The position numbers and the translations under genes are program-made. From IMG/VR virus record IMGVR_UViG_3300044642_000116, positions 1-38,185 of that record: 38,185 bases of DNA; one strand, written 5' to 3'. This stretch comes from a virus. The notes under the pieces are model-generated. The model worked only from the letters and a program-made list of their open reading frames with translations, searched no databases and was not told the origin of the DNA. Positions 30,118 to 36,913 of this stretch are shown here, one piece after another (the stretch's first letter is position 1; the number at the start of each line of letters is the position of its first letter).

Positions 30118-30461
30118 TCTAAGGGAATGTTAGTATAAAGAGCCCAGGGAAATCCATTCTTCGTTGCCCACTCAGCATACGTCGTCTTAGATTCCTTTGA
30201 CAATGTATTCTTTGGAGCTTGGAAGACAAACCGAATGTCAAGCTCTGGATGTTGCTTTTTAACGGCAAGCATCTTCCTTCGATCTTCTGGTTTGAGATAA
30301 CCCTTGGCTTCGAGTATGACTCCGTTTGGAAGAACGAAGTCGGGCGTGTAGACGGCTTTAACGGTGTAGTCGAGCTTAAGAGTCTCGTACTCAAAGGACA
30401 GTTCGTTGACTTCCATCCACCGGGCCAGCCGTTCTTCCAGGCGGGACCGGTACTTTGGCAT
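30105..30461 (-). CDS. endonuclease I, Holliday junction resolvase (T7 gp3-like)
   Basis: The 118-residue protein begins MPKYRSRLEERLARWMEVNE and has the catalytic set of T7 endonuclease I: Glu in RLEERLA, the PDF of VYTPDFVLPNG and the ExK of ILEAKGYLKPEDR. T7 gp3 has 149 residues; the N-terminal arm is shorter here. It resolves branched DNA before packaging and breaks host DNA. The ATG shares one base with the SSB stop (TAATG), so the two are coupled. Confidence 0.92.
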   Translation of the reverse strand: MPKYRSRLEERLARWMEVNELSFEYETLKLDYTVKAVYTPDFVLPNGVILEAKGYLKPEDRRKMLAVKKQHPELDIRFVFQAPKNTLSKESKTTYAEWATKNGFPWALYTNIPLEWFD

Positions 30462-31036
30462 TAGAACGGAAGATCGTCGTCGTCATATCCAGGACCAGCT
30501 TCATCGGCTTGATCTGGCTTAAACGATGGAGCGCCAGCCTTAAAACCATCCACACTTCCAAACAATCCAGCCACGTCTTCAGAACTAAGCTCACCAGAAT
30601 CAGACCCGCCAGAGCTGACAAGTTTGATAACTTGAGCACCTTTAACTTTGAAGCTGCATCCAACTTTGGTTGCGTAGACATAAGGCTTCAGATCGATGAT
30701 CAGGCGAACCACCGTGCCCTTCCAGACAGGGGTATCGATGTCCAGGGGAACACCATCAGTATCCACCCAGGGGAACATAGGAGCCCCTTCCTCGCCGCCG
30801 TAGGACACCTTGACGAAGCCATCCTCCTGCCACTTGGGCAGTTCCTCGGTGAAGCGCTTGCCGTTCATCTTGTTGCGGCCCCAGGCAATGCACTGCTCGT
30901 AACAGGCATCGAACTTGCCAAGGTCTTCCTCAGGAATGCGGAAACCAATGGTGCAGTTGTTGAACTTACCGGAAGGCTTCAAGGCGTTGATGTAGCCTTC
31001 AAGCGTGGTGGTGATGATAAAGCGGTTATCAGACAT
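30461..31036 (-). CDS. single-stranded DNA-binding protein (T7 gp2.5-like)
   Basis: From ATG 31036 the protein has 191 residues (MSDNRFIITTTLEGYINALK). The OB-fold pattern, the SYGGEEGAPMFPWVDTDGVPL segment and the strongly acidic C-terminus ending DDDDLPF match T7 gp2.5, whose acidic tail with a terminal Phe contacts polymerase and helicase. The central WKGTVVRLIIDLKPYVYATKVGCSFKVKGAQV region is typical of cyanophage relatives. It overlaps the upstream acidic gene by eight bases and leads the replication block. Confidence 0.93.
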   Translation of the reverse strand: MSDNRFIITTTLEGYINALKPSGKFNNCTIGFRIPEEDLGKFDACYEQCIAWGRNKMNGKRFTEELPKWQEDGFVKVSYGGEEGAPMFPWVDTDGVPLDIDTPVWKGTVVRLIIDLKPYVYATKVGCSFKVKGAQVIKLVSSGGSDSGELSSEDVAGLFGSVDGFKAGAPSFKPDQADEAGPGYDDDDLPF

Positions 31037-31208
31037 GGAGCAGTTCGGTGATAGCAGCGGTGGTGGTGATTTCGTTGTGATCAGCAATCAGTTGGAAGAG
31101 ATCCTCAACGTGATCGTCGATGGACTCATCAAACCAACGGCTGGCCTCAAGAACTTCTTCAGGGGAAATGCCGTAGTAGTCAGCGAAGTATGCAATGTTG
31201 TCCGTCAT
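31029..31208 (-). CDS. very acidic 59-aa protein
   Basis: From ATG 31208 (overlapping the previous TGA by one base) the protein starts MTDNIAYFADYYGISPEEVL. I count 14 Asp or Glu against one Arg and no Lys. It is probably all helical. With the neighbouring acidic gene it lies between RNA polymerase and SSB, where T7 carries genes that inhibit host enzymes, including gp2. DNA mimicry or inhibition of a host DNA- or RNA-binding protein would fit the charge. No family was recognised. Confidence 0.7.
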   Translation of the reverse strand: MTDNIAYFADYYGISPEEVLEASRWFDESIDDHVEDLFQLIADHNEITTTAAITELLHV

Positions 31209-31453
31209 CAGGCTTCCTCGGTGAGGTCGGTGTAGACCCGATCGTAGGCTGCAAGACAATCGACAGCGTTCTCGCCGTTGATAGCCGCAGCAAGATAGGC
31301 AAAGTTTGCAAACTCCTCGACAAGGTACGAGAAGAAGTCGATCTCAAAATCAGAGACCTCAGCTTCCGCACAGAAGTCGTCGTAGAGATTCTCAAGGACG
31401 CATTCACGTACCCCAAAGATCTCAGAATACTCAGCAAAGTCAGGTGCAGACAT
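31208..31453 (-). CDS. very acidic 81-aa protein, DNA-mimic candidate
   Basis: The protein starts MSAPDFAEYSEIFGVRECVL and contains 20 Asp or Glu, two Arg and no Lys, a net charge near -18. It is helical with many Phe and Tyr (EIDFFSYLVEEFANFAYLAAAI). This composition recalls DNA-mimicking antirestriction proteins such as Ocr and ArdA; the FANFAYLAAAING..AVDCLAAY segment is faintly ArdA-like, but similarity is too weak to name it. The ATG shares a base with the RNA polymerase stop (TAATG), so it is made together with the polymerase, early in infection. Confidence 0.75.
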   Translation of the reverse strand: MSAPDFAEYSEIFGVRECVLENLYDDFCAEAEVSDFEIDFFSYLVEEFANFAYLAAAINGENAVDCLAAYDRVYTDLTEEA

Positions 31454-33789
31454 TAGCAGAAAAAGTAGGAGGAACCTTGAACATCGTTAATGTCAAGGGT
31501 ATTGATCATGACACTTTCATCAAACTCTACTCCTAACTGCTCTGCCCAATTACGAAGCACAGGCTGGGAATAGATTTCAACAAACTTGTCTCGGATTGCT
31601 TCAGCTAGATCGTTCATGTCACAGGAACGACCAAGTACACAATCGTGGATTACGGTAAACGGTCTCTGCCATTCAGCAAAGACAAGATGTAACAGGGCTG
31701 CATCTAAAGAATGCACAAGGTTTGGACTAGCAGCAGTCTTGGCCTTACTTAGGTCAATCGTACGCTCATCCCATTCCTTAAGCATCTGTGTGTCGATGCG
31801 TTGTCCAAGCAATTTGGTTCTGACACGAGTGACATCATTCTTTCTGTATTCCTGAAAGACAGTGAACCCAGAAGGTGTGACCCATTTGATGTAGGGGTCT
31901 TTGTTTTTGATGCACTCTCCAGCAGCCTTCTGAATAAAGGCCATAGAAGCACAGGGACCAGCAAAGACAGTTCTTACCCCATAACGGTAGACTGCCTTGA
32001 CAATTGCTTGAAGCTCACCCTTTTCTAATTCGACACCTTTTAGTTCCTGACGAATGTAATCACGAGCACTGTTCTCTGTAACTCCATAAGGAGTGGTCAT
32101 GACAGTTCTCTTGGTTAGCTTTCGTGTAATCAGGAGATGAAGGTGTTCCGGAAGTTGCGTTTTAGCGACCTCAGCAACAATGGCGTACCCATCACTAGGT
32201 TTCGGAGTTGGTACCACATTGACCATTTCAGCCGCTTTCCTGTCCAAAGCCATAGCACTGAGATGCTGGAGACCTGAACAAGTTGCATCAACCGAGATTG
32301 GTAGACCACTGGTGAGCTTTTCATTAGTAATGACACACTGATAGTATTCAATAGCCGCACTAATAAAACACCAAGGCTCTTCTGCTTTTGACCACTCAGA
32401 GATTGTTCCCTCAGGATCAGTAGCGACACGAGTAATGAAGTCGTGATTAGATGTGACCCATGATTGTCGTTCATCCATAGGAGCTTTATCAAGACCCCAA
32501 GTAGTTGCTACTTGAAATCCTAACCACCACTCTGACACAGGACCTTCCTCCGCAAAGTAAATCAGACTCTTATCAAAATCTGTTCCTTGAGGACTGAGGC
32601 TTGTGGGAATTGGATAAACTCTTCCCCGAAAATCAAATGACCAGGGAATCCAGAATGTTTCTCCCTTATACTTGTTAGCTACATACAGAGCTTCTGTTGT
32701 TCTGTAGTTCTTCTGCGCCAGAGCAGCATTCCTATCTTCGATCTCAGTTCGAGCACGACGATAAGCAATCTTGTCTTCATCGGAGGCTGTCTCCCATGGT
32801 TCTGGCTTTGGCGGAGGAGGAGTTGGTTCCTCGGCTCGGAACTTATCCACCGTTAGGCGGCGTTCCTTGCAGAAATTGGCTAGTTCAAGTATCCGGTCAT
32901 TGATCCGGTAGGGGACCTTCTGGAGACGGTTCAGCATGGCGAGGGCCTTGCTATCCCGTAATAGTGCGTCCCTTCTCGAAACCCGAGTCCTGACCAGGCG
33001 TGTCAGCCGTCTGAGGTCGTTGGTGAGGTAGCCCCCAGCAAAGTCGTCCGACCAGTCGTTTGGCTCGCACAGCATGGGCCACAGACACCCCGCAAAGGCC
33101 TCTGCACGGGCCAGGAGAGCCTCCCTAGCCTTGATGAAGTCCGGTTGATAGGCCAGGTAGGTTTGGCTCTTGTTCTTGCCGGTATACGACGTGTGCGTGG
33201 TGATCCACCCCGTAGCCGATGCCAGGCGATCCAACAGCCAACCACCAACAAGGTGACGGATGGAGTTGGGCCAGCTGATCGGTACCACGTTGTGCTTTCG
33301 CATTGTGGCTCGATACCGCTGAACCTTATAGGAATATCCTTTGTGGTCATGGATATACCTGGCAGCTTGATCGAAAAGCTCTTTGTGCTTTTCAGCAAAA
33401 TCATCCAGCATGATCTGGTGATAAACAAGCGTACCAATATGAGTGGTAGCTTGGGCATAGGTTAGCCTTTCTGTCTTACGAACACCAAGAATATCAAGGA
33501 CACCTTTGGCAGTGATAAGAGCTAGAACACCAGGATCACAGTTCTTAAGGGGAACAACAGCAGCTGCTTTATCACTGGCCCAGCCTTGACTGACCCGGTG
33601 AATGCGGCTTGTGATTTCTGCTGTGATGGCATTGAGCCCTTGATTGATAAAGGCCGAACCATACACGGTAGAACTGGCATACATCCGCTCTTCTGCGGTG
33701 CTGGTGCGTTCCCTGAGCCGACTGATGGCTTCGGTGCGGGCTTCTGTTTCTCGCTGAAACTGACGGGCGAGTGTTTCCTTTGTTGCCAT
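31453..33789 (-). CDS. single-subunit RNA polymerase (T7 gp1-like)
   Basis: The 778-residue polymerase carries motif A (SVDATCSGLQHLSAMALD, catalytic Asp), motif B (LTKRTVMTTPYGVTE, with Lys and Tyr equal to T7 Lys631 and Tyr639) and motif C (FTVIHDCVLG, second catalytic Asp equal to Asp812). The C-terminus FEDxxFFC-like end is YFFC, close to the T7 FAFA foot in being aromatic. T7 RNAP has 883 residues; the N-terminal promoter-recognition part is shorter. It should transcribe middle and late genes from phage promoters, which I could not identify. Its gene follows a train of small early genes with no gap. Confidence 0.96.
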   Translation of the reverse strand: MATKETLARQFQRETEARTEAISRLRERTSTAEERMYASSTVYGSAFINQGLNAITAEITSRIHRVSQGWASDKAAAVVPLKNCDPGVLALITAKGVLDILGVRKTERLTYAQATTHIGTLVYHQIMLDDFAEKHKELFDQAARYIHDHKGYSYKVQRYRATMRKHNVVPISWPNSIRHLVGGWLLDRLASATGWITTHTSYTGKNKSQTYLAYQPDFIKAREALLARAEAFAGCLWPMLCEPNDWSDDFAGGYLTNDLRRLTRLVRTRVSRRDALLRDSKALAMLNRLQKVPYRINDRILELANFCKERRLTVDKFRAEEPTPPPPKPEPWETASDEDKIAYRRARTEIEDRNAALAQKNYRTTEALYVANKYKGETFWIPWSFDFRGRVYPIPTSLSPQGTDFDKSLIYFAEEGPVSEWWLGFQVATTWGLDKAPMDERQSWVTSNHDFITRVATDPEGTISEWSKAEEPWCFISAAIEYYQCVITNEKLTSGLPISVDATCSGLQHLSAMALDRKAAEMVNVVPTPKPSDGYAIVAEVAKTQLPEHLHLLITRKLTKRTVMTTPYGVTENSARDYIRQELKGVELEKGELQAIVKAVYRYGVRTVFAGPCASMAFIQKAAGECIKNKDPYIKWVTPSGFTVFQEYRKNDVTRVRTKLLGQRIDTQMLKEWDERTIDLSKAKTAASPNLVHSLDAALLHLVFAEWQRPFTVIHDCVLGRSCDMNDLAEAIRDKFVEIYSQPVLRNWAEQLGVEFDESVMINTLDINDVQGSSYFFC

Positions 33790-34095
33790 TCAGATGTTAC
33801 TTAAATCAGAGGACAGACTACGTAGTTCTTGACACTTCTGAGGTGTCGCCCTGGCAAGAGCTAGTTGCCAATACGTTTTTCCAAGTTCGCTCGTTGGATC
33901 TGGATGAGAGATCTCAGCACGATCAAGGTAGTTATAAAGGCCACCAACAATACTTCTGGCGTTGTGCCCATCTTTGATAAAGCAAACAGCAGCAGTATGT
34001 AGCTCGAGAAGAAGACGAGGTTCCTCCTTATCATTGACACTCGCTGGTAGTAGCGGGTAGGTTACGGCCAGAATCAGTGAAAGAAAGGTGTTCAT
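33790..34095 (-). CDS. early protein with N-terminal hydrophobic segment
   Basis: From ATG 34095 the protein has 101 residues, starting MNTFLSLILAVTYPLLPASV, a segment that could be a signal peptide or membrane anchor without a basic n-region. The remainder is helical (PRLLLELHTAAVCFIKDGHN, NYLDRAEISHPDPTSELGKT). It ends immediately before the RNA polymerase start. No family was recognised. A periplasmic or membrane target early in infection is possible. Confidence 0.6.
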   Translation of the reverse strand: MNTFLSLILAVTYPLLPASVNDKEEPRLLLELHTAAVCFIKDGHNARSIVGGLYNYLDRAEISHPDPTSELGKTYWQLALARATPQKCQELRSLSSDLSNI

Positions 34096-34366
34096 TGTGG
34101 ATGGCGTGGCGGGCGCGGCGGATAACAATGATGTTGCTAATGATAGAGATCAATGATTGGGTCATCTCAATCTCATCCTCTGATCCATCCAAACCAAGCT
34201 GGGCGCTCAGTAGACGATCAGCATCACCCTCATCAATGTCAGGGTCAAGAATGTCAGAGTGGGCGTTTACTCTTCCAACAAGATCGGTGCACCTATCAAC
34301 AGCCATGTGCTGAAGGGTATACAGTAGATCATCGTAGTCGTCACTGTTTGGGATTGGAAATGGCAT
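34031..34366 (-). CDS. acidic early protein of unknown function
   Basis: From ATG 34366 the protein has 111 residues, starting MPFPIPNSDDYDDLLYTLQH. The first 75 residues are strongly acidic (LDPDIDEGDADRLLSAQLGL, GSEDEIEMTQ), followed by an apolar stretch (SLISIISNIIVIRRARHAIH) that may be a helix. It overlaps the next gene by 65 bases and the previous by 26. No family was recognised. Confidence 0.6.
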   Translation of the reverse strand: MPFPIPNSDDYDDLLYTLQHMAVDRCTDLVGRVNAHSDILDPDIDEGDADRLLSAQLGLDGSEDEIEMTQSLISIISNIIVIRRARHAIHNEHLSFTDSGRNLPATTSECQ

Positions 34367-34532
34367 TACGTTGTGCTCGGTTAAAGGTTTGAATAGCAAG
34401 AACAGTAGCTAATTGTTTCTTACCGAGATAGGAATACTGTGTAAGCTTATTCCGTTTGGCCAGTCTTCGCAGCTGACGCCACGTAAGAATGTCCGTTAGG
34501 TGTTCGGCCAGCTGATCAATGGTGAAGGTCAC
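34341..34532 (-). CDS. 63-aa basic protein, SAP/HeH-like helices
   Basis: The protein uses GTG at 34532, overlapping the previous TGA (GTGA). It starts VTFTIDQLAEHLTDILTWRQ and continues LRRLAKRNKLTQYSYLGKKQLATVLA, a helix-extended loop-helix resembling SAP or Rho-N type nucleic-acid-binding folds (leucine, basic and G-K-K spacing). It is basic, unlike its acidic neighbours. A role in binding nucleic acid is plausible but inferred from pattern only. Confidence 0.6.
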   Translation of the reverse strand: MTFTIDQLAEHLTDILTWRQLRRLAKRNKLTQYSYLGKKQLATVLAIQTFNRAQRNAISNPKQ

Positions 34533-34903
34533 AGGGCCTCCAGGGCGCGGCGGATGGTGGCCATGGCTTCGTCGTCCAGGTAGTCGTTGTCGGGGTCGTT
34601 GCAGCTGTCTATCAGCGCCAGCGCCTGCTCCTTCAAGCTCGGCGGCTTGGGGCGGCGGGCGGCGCGGATGTAGCGAGCAAAGTCATAAGCATCTTCACCA
34701 GCGTCAATTTCAACCAGCCTTAGGCACGCCTCCAGCTCAGCATCAGCAGCAGCCTGGATCTCAGGCTCGCGTTGATCCCAGCCCCACTGAGCGGCGCGGG
34801 CGGTGATGAGCCACGTGGCGAGGCAGTTTGGCTTGGTTTCTGTGTATTCAGTCATCCACTGCTGCACCAGCTCCGGCGGTGGGGTGATGGGGTGGTCAGT
34901 CAC
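34529..34903 (-). CDS. GC-rich conserved hypothetical protein
   Basis: The 124-residue protein starts at GTG 34903 (VTDHPITPPPELVQQWMTEY), again with a GTGA overlap. It contains LITARAAQWGWDQREPEIQAAADAELEAC and RAARRPKPPSLKEQALALID, forms seen in hypothetical proteins of Synechococcus and Cyanobium-type genomes and their phages. The gene is clearly richer in G+C than its neighbours: 36 of 60 bases at 34561-34620. This suggests recent acquisition. Function unknown. Confidence 0.65.
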   Translation of the reverse strand: MTDHPITPPPELVQQWMTEYTETKPNCLATWLITARAAQWGWDQREPEIQAAADAELEACLRLVEIDAGEDAYDFARYIRAARRPKPPSLKEQALALIDSCNDPDNDYLDDEAMATIRRALEAL

Positions 34904-35115
34904 TTGTCCAACTCCTTAACAAGTTTCTTCAAGGCCTTGAATTCTCCCCACGAAAGCCTGATGCTCTGTTCGCCGCTGCTGCTCAAGTGGACATCAAAGC
35001 CCTCACCGTTGTGCCATAGCGACACCTCGATAAAGTCATCGGGCTTGGCAAGGATATCAAACTCGCGCAGGGATGCGAACGCGGCGTTGAGCTTGTAGCA
35101 GGTGATGTCAGTCAT
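34900..35115 (-). CDS. 71-aa hypothetical protein
   Basis: The protein begins MTDITCYKLNAAFASLREFD and ends with a basic helix GEFKALKKLVKELDK. The middle has alternating beta-like segments (FIEVSLWHNGEGFDVHLSSS). It overlaps both neighbours by four bases. No family was recognised. It belongs to the GC-rich patch shared with the 124-residue gene. Confidence 0.6.
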   Translation of the reverse strand: MTDITCYKLNAAFASLREFDILAKPDDFIEVSLWHNGEGFDVHLSSSGEQSIRLSWGEFKALKKLVKELDK

Positions 35116-35297
35116 CGCTTTGCAGTAGCAAGAAGATCTTCAATCCAAGCTTCCAGTTGTGTGATTTCACGATCAACCTCAAACCTACGAGGATCACCAA
35201 AGTCGCACAACATCAGCTCATCCTCAAGCTCATCAAGTTTCTTGAGGGCATCCTGATAGTCGCACATTGCATTTATCTCTGCAAATTGGTCCGTCAT
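35112..35297 (-). CDS. 61-aa helical hypothetical protein
   Basis: Read from ATG 35297, which overlaps the TGA of the preceding gene (ATGA), the protein starts MTDQFAEINAMCDYQDALKK. It is predicted to be almost wholly helical and charged (LDELEDELMLCDFGDPRRFEVDREI). An upstream in-frame ATG at 35306 is possible but would break the four-base overlap used across this cluster. No family recognised. Confidence 0.55.
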   Translation of the reverse strand: MTDQFAEINAMCDYQDALKKLDELEDELMLCDFGDPRRFEVDREITQLEAWIEDLLATAKR

Positions 35298-35461
35298 TCT
35301 TTCCATTGTGGTGTTAGTAGAACATTGATCGAATGATACTCAAACTCTGGATAAAGTTCAAGCACACTCATGATTGCCTCAGCTTTGGTAAAGGCATAGA
35401 TACATACCTCCTTACCGTTGCAATGAATGGTAAATGATTGAGGTACGTACGATTTGGTCAT
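35294..35461 (-). CDS. 55-aa hypothetical protein
   Basis: This small gene starts MTKSYVPQSFTIHCNGKEVC and continues IYAFTKAEAIMSVLELYPEFEYHSINVLL. It fills an otherwise empty stretch and overlaps the next start by four bases (ATGA at 35294-35297), which supports it. The pattern of a strand pair, a helix and another strand suggests a small alpha/beta protein. No family recognised. Confidence 0.65.
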   Translation of the reverse strand: MTKSYVPQSFTIHCNGKEVCIYAFTKAEAIMSVLELYPEFEYHSINVLLTPQWKE

Positions 35462-35463
35462 GG

Positions 35464-35685
35464 TTACGTCTCCAACTCATCAGCAATTAACATCAGCTGA
35501 CGTAAAGCAAAGACAATGCCAGGAGTATCCTTTACATTGCTATCACAATACAAGTCTTCGATCTGTTTAGCAGCAGCACGGAGGGCAAGAGCAAGGCCCA
35601 AACCATCTACTTCAAAAGGATCACAACTCCAACTTTCTTTGTAGGCATTCCATACTGCCTCCGCTGCGATTGCTGGGTTAGTCAT
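35464..35685 (-). CDS. 73-aa hypothetical protein
   Basis: Read from ATG 35685 the protein starts MTNPAIAAEAVWNAYKESWS and is helical (LALALRAAAKQIEDLYCDSN, FALRQLMLIADELET). ATG 35691 would add two residues. The MTNPAIAAEAVW start is familiar from phages of cyanobacteria, as a hypothetical protein. It is spaced two bases from the following gene. Confidence 0.6.
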   Translation of the reverse strand: MTNPAIAAEAVWNAYKESWSCDPFEVDGLGLALALRAAAKQIEDLYCDSNVKDTPGIVFALRQLMLIADELET

Positions 35686-35893
35686 ACTCATAACCAATGG
35701 CCCTTAATTTAAGACAATACTCAAGGTGTGCCTGTTGAATCCTGTGCTTAATATCAAGCACATCTTTGCGGCTTGTGAAAACCGCTGCCCTGAAGATTTC
35801 AACCACAAATACACGTTCAGCATGAGTTAAACTATCGCTGCCGTGACGTGCGATCTTCATAATCACATCAAGTGGTGTAATCATGATCATCAT
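35678..35893 (-). CDS. 71-aa hypothetical protein
   Basis: The protein begins MMIMITPLDVIMKIARHGSD, with several alternative ATGs (35893, 35890, 35884). Helical segments include THAERVFVVEIFRAAVFTS and VLDIKHRIQQAHLEYCLKLR. It overlaps both neighbours by a few bases. No family recognised. Confidence 0.55.
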   Translation of the reverse strand: MMIMITPLDVIMKIARHGSDSLTHAERVFVVEIFRAAVFTSRKDVLDIKHRIQQAHLEYCLKLRAIGYEYD

Positions 35894-36213
35894 TCAATCA
35901 GTAAACTGTCAGAACGAAACGAATTGATAAGAACAGCATCCTGGTTAAATCTGTCCTTGTAAACTTTAGCTACCGATCGGATGTCCAAGGCATGTTCATA
36001 GTTACTGGCGATGATGGTAACCACGACCACATCCTCAAGAATACCTTTCCAGCAGCTGACGCCCTCTGTCAATGTCCAAGAATTGAAGTACCTTCCAACC
36101 GTATCAGTAAGGAAGGACTCCATCTCACTGTTGCTGACATACCCATTGCCACTCTCGTTTGGAATAGTCCGCCCAAGAAACAATTGGTAGGTAGTGCTCA
36201 TGCGGTAGTTCAT
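35890..36213 (-). CDS. DUF3574-like protein
   Basis: The 107-residue protein contains MSTTYQLFLGRTIPNESG, VSNSEMESFLTDTVGRYFNSWTLTEGVSCW and later VVVVTIIASNYEHALDIRSVAKVYKDRFNQDAVLI. This beta-alpha pattern, with xYQLFLGR at the N-terminus and a ferredoxin-like layout, resembles DUF3574 proteins, which have no known function. ATG 36213 or 36201 may be the start. A 30-base gap precedes it. Homologues are found in several cyanophages to my knowledge. Confidence 0.6.
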   Translation of the reverse strand: MNYRMSTTYQLFLGRTIPNESGNGYVSNSEMESFLTDTVGRYFNSWTLTEGVSCWKGILEDVVVVTIIASNYEHALDIRSVAKVYKDRFNQDAVLINSFRSDSLLIE

Positions 36214-36243
36214 ACAATTGTGTATGGAAGACGGTAGGGACGA

Positions 36244-36450
36244 TTAGAGCCCGTGGCCTTTGATGTTTTGTTCGATGAGTTTGAGGACGCTGAAGAGGTA
36301 ACCGGCTTTGAAGGCGTTGCTTTTTTCGTCATCACGATAGATTCGGTAAGCATCAGTAAACCAAGTCTTCATTCCAAGAAGAGAAGGCGTCTCCTTAAAT
36401 AGAACGGCCGGATCAATGCGGGCCTCATCGACACTACGATAGACGGTCAT
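36244..36450 (-). CDS. 68-aa hypothetical protein
   Basis: The protein begins MTVYRSVDEARIDPAVLFKE and ends with helix KAGYLFSVLKLIEQNIKGHG. Moderately charged, no membrane segment. Its start overlaps the upstream gene by 17 bases and a 30-base gap, with a small CATAC/GTATG inverted repeat, follows its stop. No family recognised. Confidence 0.55.
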   Translation of the reverse strand: MTVYRSVDEARIDPAVLFKETPSLLGMKTWFTDAYRIYRDDEKSNAFKAGYLFSVLKLIEQNIKGHGL

Positions 36451-36619
36451 AACGATTCAGAAAGTAGGTACGGTAGTCAGTGTTAGACTCCATTAGTTTT
36501 TTAGCAACCCACCCCGCAATAGGTTTGGTGGATTGAATAGGACCAACGTAGGAATCATGATCAATGGATCGGGGTTTGTGTTTCTTGCGCTCAGAAGAAG
36601 CGCGACCAAGCAAAGACAT
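36434..36619 (-). CDS. first gene of the early cluster, 61-aa basic protein
   Basis: Read from ATG 36619 the protein starts MSLLGRASSERKKHKPRSID and is basic at its N-terminus, with a helical C-terminus (GWVAKKLMESNTDYRTYFLN). The frame is open to 36670, but the upstream part lies in a region with an inverted repeat and looks non-coding. It is the first gene after the long gap and terminator, so it should be expressed soonest. No family recognised. Confidence 0.6.
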   Translation of the reverse strand: MSLLGRASSERKKHKPRSIDHDSYVGPIQSTKPIAGWVAKKLMESNTDYRTYFLNRYDRLS

Positions 36620-36838
36620 AACTAAAGAAAAGGTAAAGTGAATAATTCCACGTGACACTTCAAGCCCCACACGTGGTTGGCGATCATGACCACATGTCGG
36701 CTGGTCAAAGCTCCATCTCTTCAGTCCCTCCAGCTTGGGCCACCCTCTCTAACAGGATCTGCTGCTAGGAGGCCGGTGGCTTGGTTTCAGGTGTCAGGGC
36801 CCCAGTCCCTAAGGAGTGCGGCTTGTGAATAAAGGGAC
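36620..36838 (-). other. non-coding gap ahead of the early gene cluster
   Basis: This stretch between the terminator and the first early gene carries no convincing gene. It holds an inverted repeat with CACGTGG arms near its downstream end, two copies of AGGGACTG in minus orientation, and two copies of TTATTCAC (36832-36825 and 36645-36638). It is the natural place for early promoters read by the host polymerase, but no pair of -35 and -10 boxes with good spacing was found by eye. Confidence 0.45.
36648..36676. repeat. 7-bp inverted repeat, CCACGTG arms
   Basis: CCACGTG (36648-36654) and CACGTGG (36670-36676) form perfect inverted arms around a 15-base spacer, 29-57 bases upstream of the first early start codon. 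Each arm also holds the palindrome CACGTG. It could be an operator or a transcript hairpin. Chance occurrence cannot be ruled out. Confidence 0.4.
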
Positions 36839-36878
36839 AAAAAAAGAACCGAGATCTCAAGGAATGTTGAGACCCCGG
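36839..36878 (-). terminator. strong intrinsic terminator
   Basis: On the minus strand a 12-base-pair stem (36878-36867 with 36860-36849) closes around a six-base loop; ten pairs are Watson-Crick and two are G-T wobbles in the CCGGGGTCTCAA / TTGAGATCTCGG arms. It is followed directly by TTCTTTTTTTG (36848-36838). On the plus strand the wobbles become A-C mismatches and no T run follows, so the signal works in the minus direction. It ends the three-gene unit at 36914-38185 and isolates the early cluster. Confidence 0.8.
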
Positions 36879-36913
36879 TACAATTGCCCGGTGATTCGGT
36901 TGTGTGAGGCGCG

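Noticed and set aside
36622-36687. A 21-codon minus-strand frame just before the first early gene, a possible leader peptide
   Set aside because: It has no ribosome site and is within chance expectation for a short frame; it overlaps the inverted repeat.
36620-36913. tRNA gene or attachment site in the long gap
   Set aside because: No cloverleaf, T-loop motif or integrase gene was found by eye.
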